NCBI RefSeq assembly: GCF_003576645.1
Contig: NC_044919.1
Span: 30,363,093-30,427,092 of the forward strand
Length of the DNA: 64,000 bases
Source of the DNA: Ipomoea triloba
Taxonomy: Eukaryota > Streptophyta > Magnoliopsida > Solanales > Convolvulaceae
Direction of reading: 5' to 3'
A program made the translations under genes and the position numbers. Below are positions 9,004 to 19,944 of this stretch, piece by piece. Every line of letters starts with the position of its first letter. The stretch's first letter is position 1. The notes beneath the pieces were generated by a model. The model did no database searches, was not told the DNA's origin, and was given only the letters and a program-made list of their open reading frames with translations.

Positions 9004-12000
9004 TGGATGGTCCTAAAGCAGTTATACACGACATAAGTTCGGACGAGGAAGAGGCTACCGGCGAGAGAAGCGGTGTCGGCGCTGATGACTATGACTGGTT
9101 AGCGAGACTTCTCGAGGACGACAAGGGACTTTCCGATGATTCCGATGATGTGGTCGTGGTGGGCGAGGTTGTTTTGAACTCCAGGCAGACTGTGAAGTCC
9201 TCGAGTACAGTCTCTAAAGACTCGGCGAAAGCTGTGGACGATGATGACGGTGATTGTGTGGTATTGGAGGGAGATCCAGATAAGCCGGTTACTATAGATA
9301 ATGATGAGGAACGGGATGATGATTCTGATGAAATACAAGTTGTTAGCGAAAAGGGTCAGGTAATGGAACTCAAGTTTCAAGTTTTTTTTTCCTCTGTTAG
9401 AAAAGAAAGAGAAATAATAGCTAAAAGAATCATATAGACCAGTTGGAAATGGTAGTGTAATTTGAGTTTATACTTTATAATGCTAAATATGATACATGGT
9501 AGTAGGGAATGGTGGCCTAGCTGAATTTCTGATGCTACATTGACAGCGGCATATAGAAGACAGGAAGGCTAAATCCATTGCAGCAAGAAATGCTGCTTTT
9601 GTGTTTAAAAAGGCTGGAATTTAGCCTAGTAAATTTCCTGCTCTTTTATTCTTTTATTGACATAATTGTCTTGTTTCTCACCTTTGCTGTGGTACGAGGA
9701 TGAGATATTTACCAATTATACAACATATATGTATGATTTATTTCTTAAAATTCACCTTTTATAGACTAGTTCGATATTTTGATGAATTTCACAATAAAAT
9801 GTCTGTCATGTCATTATGTCTGGCGCTATGTTGTAAAGTATTGCTACTCACTGATTTTGAATCATATGAGTTCCAGCATGATTTTCTCTTAATCTCTTTT
9901 ATAGCTCAAGTTGTTGATTTAGCAGTTATGGTTCCTGGAATCGTGCTTGGCTGTGCTTTCAGGACTAGTGTTGCATTATACAAGCGATAAGCAAATCTGA
10001 TGTAGTACCAACTTTGGGGTGCTCTTCTTTGAACAGATATTCTAACTAATGATACTCTTCTTTCTACCTTATCTTGTTTCTTCCTTCAGTTAAATCCACA
10101 CTGATGATATCCCTTGGGACCCTGTGACTGTGGTACATTGCAAACTATTCTATTTATAATTGGGAGGAGTGGATTATATGTCCTATGATAAAACTTGAGA
10201 TTGAAGTACTCGGTCTGACATTGAGACTAATATAAACTGTGTTATTCAATATTCATTCTTCATGGCAGCTACCCTATGTATTGCCCCATTTTCATTGGGA
10301 ATGGGTATTATAAATAGTTTCCTTTTTTTCCCCTCATGGTTTGGAGCACTTTGATAATCTGTTCCTCAATCATACCCAAGTTGTTTTTAAATTACAATCT
10401 GACTTGAGATATGCTGAAATAGGTTTTTTTTAGTAAGTTCTGACTTGGCTCTAAGGAATGATACTAATGTAACAACTTTATCTCATAATTTGAGTTTAAA
10501 AAGTCTTCATTAGAATTATTATCTCATTGCTCTCATTCCTCTTTGTAGGTTGCTTGTAGAGATTATCCTCATCCACGGCATCATTGCGCAAAATTTCCTT
10601 TTGCTTCTACTCCACATGACAGCTACTGTGACCAGGCATCTACTTCCTCTTTTCCTTGTCCTTTGTAGACTTATCTCATTGCTTCCTAGTTTCAAGTATA
10701 CATTATGCTTTTCTGATTGCTGCTTTTCTTGATTGCAGTGCCATTGTTATGTCTGTGACTCTCTTGCTCCTTGTGGGTATTGGGGAAATGGCAGTTCTAA
10801 TATGGACCACTGTCATGCCACTGATAAAGATGAATTTTGGAAAGCCAAGAGACAAAACACTAAGAAAAACAATGTCGTACTAGCAGCTCCTAGTGGCGTG
10901 GATGCTAGGGTCTCGGTTCCACTGCCCTTGGTGAACCAGTCTCCATTGCCTCCTCAGCTGGTGTCCTGTAATGTAACACAGAATCAGGCCTTCACCCACT
11001 GCCCTATTCGTCCCTGTTCAGTGTCGGTCAGTCCTGGAACGCCAAATATTACAAGGCAACAAGGAAGCCTACCGCCTGGATTTAGTGTTCCAAACCGTCT
11101 GCCTGGATACATTATTCCAAGAAGCAAATTTCAAGACCATTTGGTCTCCCAGCAAATTCGCAATGGGTATAGAAATGGAATCTCAACTGATAGAAGACCG
11201 AATACTTGTCAAGTTGGCCCCCATCTTATTTATTCTCGCACAGCATTTAAGAGGACTGGATCAGCTTCACTACCTTTAACATCTCCAAGACATGGGAACA
11301 CTTCATCCCACAATCATCACAGGCCTCCACTTGATAGGAGTCTTTCTCTGGGCCCAAGGTATGTAGATTGCCGTAGCTGGATGGCTCCAGTTACAGACAC
11401 TAATCCGGGGTCCTTCCCAATAGACCTCGGCTGGATTCCATCCAATCCAGTGTCTTCCCAACCACAACTATCTGTGCAGCCGAGCCTGGAAAGTGAGTCT
11501 GTGAATTATTTACCATCTGGACCTCAAATTTTCTCCCAGCCACAGGTGAATGGTGCAGATTCGTTGCTTTCAGAGTCTCAAGTGTTCTCTCCATCCCCAA
11601 ACTATGCTAATCCTATGTCTTCTCAACCTCGAGTTCCTTATCAACCAGCTGTGGAAAGAACATTCACTGACTGTTATCCATCTGAAATTCGTTCCTCCTC
11701 CCAGCATGTGAATGGTGTATATGAAAACTCAGTACCCTCTGATCCCCAAACATTGTTTCAGCCATATGTAGAGAGTAACTCTATGGACACAGCTCTACAT
11801 AGCCAGGCATCTGAACATCCAAATGGGGTAAACAATTTTGAGAATCCAATGCATCCCAGACCTGAACTGGCCTACCAGGCAAAAGGGCCCTACTCTAACA
11901 ATCTAGCCCCGTATGAAGCTACAGTTGATTGTCAGCTATCTGCAGCGCCCTGTATGACCAGTAACTGTGAGAATACTGATCAACTTGAATCGTCTGCTGC

Positions 12001-12322
12001 ACGTATTTCTTTAGATAGCCAAAATATTTCCCATCCAGCAAACCAAACTCAAAATGCTTATGTGCCAGATATTGCATCTCTTGACTTTAGTAGGGAGGTT
12101 CCATTCTGTGAAATCAATGAACCTCATGTAGCATCAGCGGACAAGTTCTTACTCGCACCAGACCCCAACAGTCAGTTAGCTGAGAACTCATCTCCCAGTG
12201 CATTGGACTTACATTTCGATAATTGGATGTTTGAAGACCCAGTTGTTCCGAGGGTTATAGAAGTTTCTGTGCCTCTGGGATTGAATGCATACTCTCCTGA
12301 ACCTGCCCCTCTCTGGGATTGA
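9003..12322 (+). CDS. RIN13: RPM1-interacting protein 13-like (RIN13-like)
   Basis: Three exons, 9003-9359, 10549-10635 and 10739-12322, giving about 675 residues. Exon 1 is acidic (SSDEEE, YDWLARLLEDD, SDDSDDVVVV). Exons 2-3 form the conserved Cys/His-rich core: VACRDYPHPRHHCAKFPF, YCDQCHCYVCD, APCGYWG and DHCHATD, then a basic KAKRQNTKKNN stretch. The rest is a long Ser/Pro/Gln-rich tail with loose repeats (SQPQ, PSGPQ, PSDPQ). The Arabidopsis family member was described as an interactor of the RPM1 resistance protein; function here is inferred. Intron 2 appears to use a GC donor (10636-10637). The final residues LWD come from a 38-bp duplication that shifted frame. Family call good; length of the tail unusual. 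Confidence 0.85.
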
Positions 12323-12350
12323 ATGAATACTCTCCTGAACCTGCTCCTGT
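12275..12350 (+). repeat. 38-bp tandem duplication spanning the RIN13-like stop
   Basis: Copy 1 starts CTGGGATTGAATGCATACTC at 12275, copy 2 starts CTGGGATTGAATGAATACTC at 12313. The period of 38 is not a multiple of 3, so copy 2 is read in another frame and gives TGA at 12320-12322. Read in the frame of copy 1, copy 2 stays open and ends at a TAA near 12369-12371. Confidence 0.9.
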
Positions 12351-12876
12351 AGATTCTTGGTATCTTTTCTAATATTTGGCCTAAACTGGCATAATGCATC
12401 TCTGCCCTAAAATGTCTGGCATTTGTTTCTTGTCTGACTCACCATGCCATTTTAAAGGTTAGAGAAGGAGTATACACTCTAGGTTTAACCTAGGTTTCTG
12501 TTGTACTGTAGTTATGCACTTCAAGTGTACACAGATTGCAATATCTGTATAGAGATTAGGCTCATCCAGTTGAATTGAAGAGCAAATTATTGATAAGAAA
12601 TAATAGTTGTTTGTAGTTATAGCTTTTGCAATAGCACTTCATTTGTCCAGTTTGATTGCTGTCCGCCTGTCCTATTGTGGTGGTGTTGACTCCAGGAAGA
12701 TGTATGCTTTTCTCATATCATGTGTAGTTTGTTGCCAACAATTAATCAATCATGTCACATTATATTTTTATTATAAGAATACAAGTCTAATAGTGAAAAT
12801 TAAAGGAGGGTTATAGAGAGGATTATGCCTATTGACTCTTTTTTATTTAAATAAGTCAACTATGAGCAATTTAAAC
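12323..12876 (+). other. RIN13-like 3' UTR and spacer
   Basis: T-rich downstream region with no convincing second gene. Short frames here have no recognisable similarity. Confidence 0.5.
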
Positions 12877-13160
12877 TGGTTTACCTCTCTGTAATTCTAT
12901 GACAGTTGGTTTACCTCTTTGTAATTCTATGGCAGTTAAGACCTATTCTTATAGTGGATACAAGTTTTTCACGTCAGCATTTCTTATAGTGGATACAAGT
13001 TTTTCACGTCAGCATGCCACTAAAATAAAATAGAAATGATAACTCTTATGGCAGTTGGTTTACCTCTTTGTAATTCTATGGTAGTTAAGATCCATTCTTA
13101 TAGTGGATACAAGTTTTTCACGTCAGCATGTCACTAAAATAAAATAGAAATGATAACTCT
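12877..13160 (+). repeat. Compound tandem repeat
   Basis: A 30-bp unit GGTTTACCTCTTTGTAATTC... occurs three times, and a unit CTTATAGTGGATACAAGTTT...CACGTCAGCAT three times, arranged as a nested duplication with a larger period of about 140-165 bp that includes ACTAAAATAAAATAGAAATG. Confidence 0.9.
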
Positions 13161-13198
13161 TTACTTGCTAAATGAGTATATGGTGATCAGAAGACCGG

Positions 13199-13291
13199 TT
13201 TTTTTTTTTACTAAGGCTCAAACCCACTCCCATCATTCATGTGGGAGTGTTAATCGGGACACCGAGTGCCACTAGACCACAAAGTCTTTGG
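13199..13291 (-). mobile_element. SINE-like element, same family as 26768-26875
   Basis: On the minus strand: GCCAAAGACTTTGTGGTCTA then GTGGCA, ending GGGAGTGGGTTTGAGCC and an A-rich tail. TGGTCTAGTGGCA resembles a Pol III A box and GGGTTTGAGCC a B box, so it is tRNA-derived in form. The same sequence occurs on the plus strand at 26768. Short (about 90 bp plus tail). Confidence 0.65.
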
Positions 13292-13301
13292 CAAAATGAT
13301 T

Positions 13302-13540
13302 AATTTATGTTTGAATAAATCCAGTTTTATGATGACTCGTGGCAAGTTTCGATGTTTCAATATACAAGAAATGACTAATTTATGTTTGAATAAATCCAAT
13401 TTTATGTTGACTCGTGGCAAGTTTCGATGCCCAATCAGACGATGGGGTAGACCAATTCAGAATTTATAAATTTTTTTAAATTATTAAGACAATAAAATAT
13501 TTTAAATTTGTTTAAATTATTAAGACAATAAAATATTCTA
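13302..13540 (+). repeat. Two-copy direct repeats
   Basis: A block of about 52 bp (TTTATGTTTGAATAAATCCA...GGCAAGTTTCGATG) occurs at about 13305 and 13379. It is followed by a second pair, AAATTATTAAGACAATAAAA, at about 13478 and 13513. Confidence 0.85.
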
Positions 13541-13939
13541 TAAGTAAAAGTGGTCTATTGTTGTTCTATATTTTCGAGATTCAATCATGTGACATTCTCA
13601 CAAGGCCACAAGAGAGACATAAAAGTGTCATCTGACCAAATCAACTATAAACAAATTAGTGTGCCGGATATCGACAATGAGTGTTTTTTTTTTTTTTCAT
13701 TAAAAAAGTACAATTAGTGGCCCATATCTAGAGTTTAACGGAAGTACGCCAATTGAACTCGAGTCAAAAGCCCATTTCCAAACTTTACTTCCAGAAAGTT
13801 CGGCCCATTTTCGTTGTCGTCTTCGCAGTCTCTGTGTCACAAAGCTCGATTTCAACTTCTCCGTATTAGCAAAGCTTTTGTGGTCGGCTCGCGCGCGCTT
13901 TCTTGCATAAGCAGCAGGCAGCAGGCAGCAGGAGGAGTT
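13541..13939 (+). promoter_or_regulatory. Upstream region and leader of the TTC4-like gene
   Basis: AT-rich spacer followed from about 13790 by a leader-like stretch with GCAGCAGGCAGCAGGCAGCA just before the ATG. No ATG occurs in frame between the leader and 13940; an in-frame extension to 13814 would need a non-ATG start. Confidence 0.45.
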
Positions 13940-16649
13940 ATGGCGTTATGGATGGAAGCAGGTTCAGAGCCAAAGACGGATACTGAAACTGCCGACCTTG
14001 ATGCCATAGCTGCTCTCAAAGAGTCCACTGCCATCGAACTTAAGGTAATCTTTCTTCCCTGAAAGAAATAATACTTCTCCGACATTTTGACACCCTAATT
14101 GTCTTTCAGGAAAAGGGGAATGAGTATGTGAAGAAGGGGAAGAAGTATTATTCTGGTGCGATTGATTGCTACACCAGGGCAATCAATCAAAAGGCTTTGA
14201 GCGATGCCGAGCAATCTATTCTTCACTCCAATCGAGCTCATGTTAATCTATTCTTGGGGAATAATAGACGAGCTCTGCAGGATGCTGAGGAGGCAATCAA
14301 ACTTAACCCAGCAAACGTTAAGGTTGTAATATGGATTCTGCTGTTTGCCATACAATTAGTTTGTCCATTTTCGTGCCCGCACGAGCAGCTTAGTTTGTTC
14401 CTGAGGATAGATTGTGAGCCATTGGATCGAACTCCTGCCTCCTGGCGGGCAACTCAGTTGGTTCCTAGTGGATCCTAAGCCATAGGATCGAGCTTTGGAA
14501 GCGGTAGTGTGGGAGTTACACTCAATGTAGTTCCTTGTGGGCACCAGAAACTAGTCCTCTCACCTAATTGACCACTGAGTTACCATGATTTATCCTCCCT
14601 TGTCTTGTAGGCCGGGGTGTGGGGCAGGGCCAGGGGCGAGGGAATTTTGCCGGGGTAGTTTGTCAATTGTCTTTACTTGTTTTTCCCCTCTGCGGTGCTC
14701 TTCCTGATTATTGATGCATATTCCATTGTTTAGGCATTTTACAGAGCAGCCAAAGCATCAGTGTCACTGAATTTGTTGGTTGAAGCAAAATCATACTGTG
14801 AAAAGGGGCTTGAGCAATCCTCTTCTAATGATGATTTGAAGAAGCTGGCCAAGCAAATTGATACTCTCAAGTATGAACAAGAACGCCGGGAAGCTGAAAT
14901 TTCTAAAGCCATTGCAGCTGCTAAGGTCTACAATTCTCACTCTTTGGAATGGGGGAAACAGTGTATTCCTCAAGCAAGAATCTCTTAGCTTGTTTTGTGA
15001 ATCTATGCAGGGTCTCATCTCTGCATTTGAGGATAGAAACTTGAAGATTGGGAAGGCAATGTATCGAGAGCTTACTGGATTGAAAAAGCCAATACTAGAC
15101 AAAAATAATATTCTTCACTGGCCTGTTGTTCTTCTGTATCCAGAGGTTATGTCTAGTGACTTCATTGAGGATTTCTGCGAGACAGACATGTTTTTAGCTC
15201 ATCTTGACATGATATCCTTTTTGCTTAATTCTCTGTTTGTTGTTGTTTTAATTTTTGAATGTATATTAATTTGGTATGCAGACCGTTTTCATGTGACTGA
15301 ACCTTATTATGTATCTGTAATAGATTCTTGTAATCCTTAGCCTTGAAACATGTTTTCAGAAGATTGTCCTCCTTTGACATGGGATGAAGGAAATGCTTAT
15401 ACTCGTGATGCTCTTGAGCTGTACTGTAAGGTATGCTATTGCTTGTTCTATTTCTACCTTTGGTTTTGGAATATGGGTTTTGAAATACTGAAACAAACAG
15501 TCTGCACTGTGCTTCAAATAATATTATCAGAACTTGAGAATAATTATTAAAAAAAAAAAAAAAAACTACTCCGTAGAACATACCGTCTATATATCTCATT
15601 CTAAGGAAAACGTTTCCAGATATTACTATAGTATTTAGCAAATCTCTTTGTGGATGGCAGTAATCTTCATTGAGCTTCAGAGCTGGATAATTTCTTTCTC
15701 TTTTAGCTAGTCAAGAATTTTGTTCTACTCTCTGAACTTACTTAAAAATGAAACCTTTGATAAAATTAAATTAGATTTATTGCTTTCGTTTACTTTATTT
15801 ATGAGCTGTGTGCATATTGAAATCTTGCTACAAATAATTGATAACTTTTGTTGGCTGCTTGGTTTTTTGTTTGTTTGTTTTTTTTTTTTTTTTTTCTTAA
15901 AGACTATGTATTGGGCTTGTCTGATAGTCAAGGTCACGAGTTTTCCTTTTATCTCCTACTCGAAGCTTTTATCTCTTTGGAGCTGGTTCTGCTTTTGTTT
16001 CTTAACGCCATACATGCTATCTGTCAGGCTGGTTCTGAAGTCCCTTTATCCAAGAAAGAACTTCTTCGTTATCTACTAGAGGGAACATCTGCTTCTCATT
16101 TGGAAAGTTTCGATGATGACGATATAAATGCTGCTCAAGAATCAACTAGCTGTAGTACTTCACTTGGTATGTATTTCTGAATTCTCATGTTCCAAGAGAG
16201 AAGTTCTCCTTCATCACCCTACCTCAGAACATTTCAGTCGAAAAATATTATGTTGCCCATAATGCGATCAAGGCCCAGAACCTAGGCTATTTGATTTTAG
16301 ACATTAGCATATGGAGAAGGCCAAATATTTATCCTTTGATTGTTGTTATCAAATGCTGCTTGTGCTGTTTACTTTGTATCTGATTCTCGGCATTCTTCCC
16401 AGGCAATAGCCCCAAGTGGGTGAAAGTTGATGAGAGGAGGACACTTCACGATGTACTAAAAGAACCAAATCTTGTAATCCCCGGAGTTCCTGGTATTCAC
16501 AACTCCCCCCACTTTAAAGATTATAACTTGATCCTCTCTTTTTCTTCTTGTTATTCATCTATTTTCTAATGTTTGTTGCAGTGTTTTTTGTTGTTTCAAG
16601 GAAGTCCAGCTTCTATAAAACCTTCAAATCGGGAAATTGGTCTTTCTAA
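13940..16649 (+). CDS. TTC4-like TPR co-chaperone
   Basis: Eight exons join cleanly: 13940-14044, 14110-14322, 14734-14925, 15011-15211, 15350-15430, 16028-16166, 16403-16492, 16582-16649 (362 residues, the usual length of plant TTC4 homologues). Residues about 36-135 form TPR repeats (GNEYVKKGKKYYSGAIDCYT, ILHSNRAHVNLFLGNNRRAL, KAFYRAAKASVSL), expected to bind the C terminus of HSP90/HSP70. A charged helix follows (LKYEQERREAEISKAIAAAK). The C-terminal half has the TTC4 blocks LHWPVVLLYPE, DFCETDMFLAHLDMMF, CPPLTWDE, KWVKVDERRTLHDVL and VPVFFVVSRKS. Intron 4 has AT-AC borders. Intron 2 holds SINE-like DNA. Role as chaperone adaptor is by family. Confidence 0.92.
14370..14590 (-). mobile_element. 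SINE-like insertion in TTC4-like intron 2
   Basis: On the minus strand GTAACTCAGTGGTCAATTAG resembles an A box, and downstream GAGTTCGATCC a B box, though the spacing is long and the sequence looks compound. It sits within intron 2 (14323-14733). Tentative. Confidence 0.35.
15212..15349 (+). other. Putative U12-type AT-AC intron (TTC4-like intron 4)
   Basis: The intron begins ATATCCTTTT right after GACATG and ends TTGAAAC before ATGTTTTCAG. Joining there restores HLDMMFSED, the expected family sequence. The 5' site matches the U12 AT-AC consensus ATATCCTTT exactly. An ATCCTTAGC word (15332-15340, near the U12 branch consensus TTCCTTRAC) lies 10 bases before the 3' end. No GT-AG pair gives a continuous protein here. 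Confidence 0.88.
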
Positions 16650-17390
16650 CAGGTTGCATGACCAAATTCGGTTTGTTCAATTGGTAGAATTTCACAGTGT
16701 GATCAATATCCTCCCAAACGCATTTCATGCCACCTAGTTAAATCCTTAATCCACTGTATATTAGCTACTATAGTGACACCAAAATCTTTAAGTTAGACCA
16801 GTGAGATTGCTTAATCTTGGCATTTGAACTATCCTTTTTCATGGAAGTGTTGCAAGTTAGCCATTCAACAATTTTGACTCTTGTTAAAATGCTACAAGAT
16901 TCACTAATAACTTGTGAACTCTTAACTTTGTGGTTATTAAGTCAATAACTTGATTAACTTGCTGGTTTTAGGGCTGTAATAGACTTAAATTAAGGTCAAT
17001 AGGTTGTTCCCATTATAAATTAAATTTGTAATATTGTGATTACTAAGTCAACTCTGAACAATTTGGCTGAGGTTGCCTTTAAGTTTTGCCTTTTAGAGGG
17101 AGTGGATGCATTTAGGATAAAATTTGAGTAATTCAAAATAAAGTTTAGAGTCTGTTTTGGTGACAATGCGGGGATTCAGCGAGAGACGGTATTTTTTTTT
17201 TACTCATTCACTTTAAGGTGAGGATAGATGCAACTTTTGGGCTTTGGGTTCAGGGTTCAGACCTTTATAATATGATGATATATGGAGACCCATAATTCAA
17301 ATAGAATCGAGAGAAAATACAAAATAGGGGTATTGCCTTAACAATAATTATATCATGTACTCGGATTCACTTGCAAAGTAGATCAATGCC
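16650..17390. other. Intergenic between TTC4-like and AMT1
   Basis: TTC4-like 3' UTR, then AT-rich DNA with no recognisable gene. Part of the AMT1 promoter. Confidence 0.5.
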
Positions 17391-17400
17391 TATTTATATA
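17391..17400 (+). promoter_or_regulatory. Candidate TATA box for AMT1
   Basis: TATTTATATA about 250 bp before the AMT1 ATG. It would give a leader of about 220 bases. The following GAACATTCA...GTAAATTGTGAACATTCA and ATAATTTGCC resemble the interior and edge of group B foldback elements, so part of the leader may be transposon-derived. Confidence 0.35.
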
Positions 17401-17648
17401 ATGAACATTCAGATGTAAATTGTGAACATTCATTATTTAATATAATAATTTGCCTTGCCCCTAACACACTAGCTCCAATCTGTTTAAATTCTTGAATCGT
17501 TCAGAATCTGGTGGTGGCGAGTTGTAACTAATCCAGGAATCTCTGGTCTGTTTCATTTTTTTAGCTTTCTGGATCTCATTCTCCCCAAATATATACCACT
17601 TCCATCGTGTACATCCAATACTCACCCTCCTCATTTCTTGATTTTCCC

Positions 17649-19145
17649 ATGGCCACTTCGACTTGCTCCGCTGTTCATCTAACCCCACTTCTCAGTGGAG
17701 CCGCCAACGCCACGGCGGCGGCTCAGTACATTTGCGATCAATTCAACGGCGTGGAAGACAAATTCGGCGACGCTGGCCACGCCGTCGACACCACCTTCCT
17801 CCTCTTCTCCGCCTACCTAGTCTTCGCCATGCAGCTCGGCTTCGCTATGCTCTGCGCCGGCTCGGTGAGGGCGAAGAACACCATGAACATAATGCTGACC
17901 AATGTGATCGACGCCGCTGCCGGCGGCCTCTTCTACTTCCTCTTCGGCTTCGCGTTCGCCTTCGGCGGCCCGTCCAACGGCTTCATTGGTCGCCATAACT
18001 TCGGCCTCACGAGCCTCCCCTCGGAGTCGTTCGACTACGGCTACTTTCTCTACCAATGGTGCTTCGCCATCGCGGCCGCCGGGATCACCAGCGGATCAAT
18101 CGCCGAGAGAACGCAGTTCACGGCGTATCTGTTATACTCGTCGTTGTTGACCGGGTTTGTTTACCCGGTCGTGGCTCACTGGTTCTGGTCCGGAGACGGG
18201 TGGGCCAGCCCGGCAAGAAGCGATGGGAAGCTTCTGTTTGGAACCGGAGTTATTGATTTTGCCGGTTCAGGGGTTGTTCATTTGACTGGTGCGATCGCCG
18301 GTCTTTGGGGAGCTGTAATTGAAGGCCCCCGGATCGGCCGGTTCGACCATTCCGGAAAACCGGTGGCGATCAGGGGCCATAATGGGGCGTTAGTGGTGTT
18401 AGGCACGTTTCTGTTATGGTTCGGTTGGTACGGGTTTAACCCCGGTTCATTCATAACCATCTTCCAAGCTTACGGAAAAAGCGGCGCATATTACGGGCAG
18501 TGGAGCGCAGTCGGGAGGACGGCGGTGACCACCACGCTCTCGGGCTGCACGGCGGCGCTAACGACGCTGTTCGGGAAAAAGGTCCTGATCGGCAACTGGA
18601 ACCTAACCGACGTCTGCAACGGCCTCCTAGGCGGGTTCGCCGCCATCACGAGCGGCTGCTCGGTGGTGGATCCGTGGGCCGCCGTCGTGTGCGGCTTCGT
18701 GGCGGCGTGGGTTCTCATCGCCTGCAACAAGCTAGCCGAGAAACTCCAGTACGACGACCCCTTAGAAGCGGCACAGCTCCACGGCGGCTGCGGCGCGTGG
18801 GGGATCATATTCACCGCACTCTTCGCGAAATCCAAGTACGTGGACGAGGTGTATCCCGGCCTGCCAGGGCGGCCGCACGGGCTGATCCTCGGCGGCGGAC
18901 CCAAGCTATTAGCGGCGCATGCGGTCCAGATTGTGGTGATTATTGGGTGGACGACTGTGACAATGGGTCCATTGTTTCTTTTTCTGCACAAATTAGAGCT
19001 TCTGAGGATATCGCACGATGATGAAATGGCGGGTATGGACCTCACCAGCCATGGCGGATATGCTTACAATGATGACGATTTTGAAGAGTCCAAGAGAAGA
19101 AGGGAGTTAGCCATGGTTCAGCAGCAGGAGGAGGAGGTGGTTTAG
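17649..19145 (+). CDS. AMT1: High-affinity ammonium transporter, AMT1 type
   Basis: Intronless, 498 residues from ATG 17649 (the frame extends 5' only through a non-ATG codon). Trimeric plasma-membrane ammonium transporter of the AMT/MEP/Rh family. The hydrophobic sequence fits 11 membrane helices. Visible family blocks: [55 protein letters not shown] (first pore His), [29 protein letters not shown] (second pore His). The cytosolic tail has [12 protein letters not shown]; Thr466 corresponds to the conserved Thr whose phosphorylation closes AMT1 trimers. The end is acidic (EEEVV). The gene is much more GC-rich than its surroundings. Subtype number within AMT1 not assigned. Confidence 0.97.
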   Translation: MATSTCSAVHLTPLLSGAANATAAAQYICDQFNGVEDKFGDAGHAVDTTFLLFSAYLVFAMQLGFAMLCAGSVRAKNTMNIMLTNVIDAAAGGLFYFLFGFAFAFGGPSNGFIGRHNFGLTSLPSESFDYGYFLYQWCFAIAAAGITSGSIAERTQFTAYLLYSSLLTGFVYPVVAHWFWSGDGWASPARSDGKLLFGTGVIDFAGSGVVHLTGAIAGLWGAVIEGPRIGRFDHSGKPVAIRGHNGALVVLGTFLLWFGWYGFNPGSFITIFQAYGKSGAYYGQWSAVGRTAVTTTLSGCTAALTTLFGKKVLIGNWNLTDVCNGLLGGFAAITSGCSVVDPWAAVVCGFVAAWVLIACNKLAEKLQYDDPLEAAQLHGGCGAWGIIFTALFAKSKYVDEVYPGLPGRPHGLILGGGPKLLAAHAVQIVVIIGWTTVTMGPLFLFLHKLELLRISHDDEMAGMDLTSHGGYAYNDDDFEESKRRRELAMVQQQEEEVV

Positions 19146-19210
19146 TCTGTAAATATATAAGTGCAGCGTATAGGAATAATTAAGGTAGAATTTTTTGTAC
19201 TGATCAGATC

Positions 19211-19216
19211 AATAAA
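19211..19216 (+). terminator. Polyadenylation signal of AMT1
   Basis: AATAAA 66 bases after the stop codon, within T-rich 3' UTR sequence. Confidence 0.5.
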
Positions 19217-19941
19217 TTAAACATTGTTTTGATCCAACTTAAACGTAAAAAAGACATTGAATCCCCGGGCTACTAACTTGATGTCCCTAACTTGATGTCA
19301 CGACAAAAGACAATCGTGTAAAATTTTTAATCCTAGTGAAAACATATATGAATGAGATAAAGACTTAGAATGATTGGATCCTTTGTGCACAACTTGCGAG
19401 TTACCTTCGCAGTGCTCAGGATTAATCCACTCATGCTGAGATCACTTAAGTGTATATATAGAAAGAAGAAAGAAAACCAAACTTACTAACTATACTCTTT
19501 GCACTAAAGTCCTTGTGATCAAATGATATAATTGACTCTTTCTATTTTAATAGGTTGACAAAATATGTACCCTGTAAGTCTGTAACTATTTGTCTAATCA
19601 CCTACTTGATAATTTAACCAGTCATGACTCATGATTGCTCAAATATTTTTTTTTTTTTGACAATCATAATTAATTTTGGATATTAACTGTTCCATAAACA
19701 CTGCTGGCTTGCATCCCTTGCTGGTCCATGCTTACCAAAAGGCCTTGCCTACCTTGGGCTAAGGCCAAGGGGCAAGGGTGTCGCTTATATGAAGGTCCTC
19801 TTCGGACCTACTATGATATAGGAGATACAAGTGACTTGGTATTCGGTCCCAATCTGAGTGGTTGGCCCAAATCTGTTTGTGTTTAAAACGACAAATTGTC
19901 TTGGTCTGCAGTTGACGGTTTAAGTTGTAAAATTAACATAC
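19217..19941. other. Intergenic
   Basis: No gene seen. A small GC-richer patch at about 19710-19860 (CTTGCCTACCTTGGGCTAAG with neighbouring inverted words) may be repeat-derived but was not classified. Confidence 0.4.
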
Positions 19942-19944
19942 TAA

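Noticed and set aside
9540..9625. Possible extra exon in intron 1 of the RIN13-like gene
   Set aside because: It has coding-like composition but no suitable splice pair, and the direct joint 9359 to 10549 gives the expected EKGQVACRDYPH.
18491..19045. Long antisense open frame inside AMT1
   Set aside because: It is a shadow of the GC-rich AMT1 coding frame with no domain signature; the same holds for 18500-19021 and 17663-17998.
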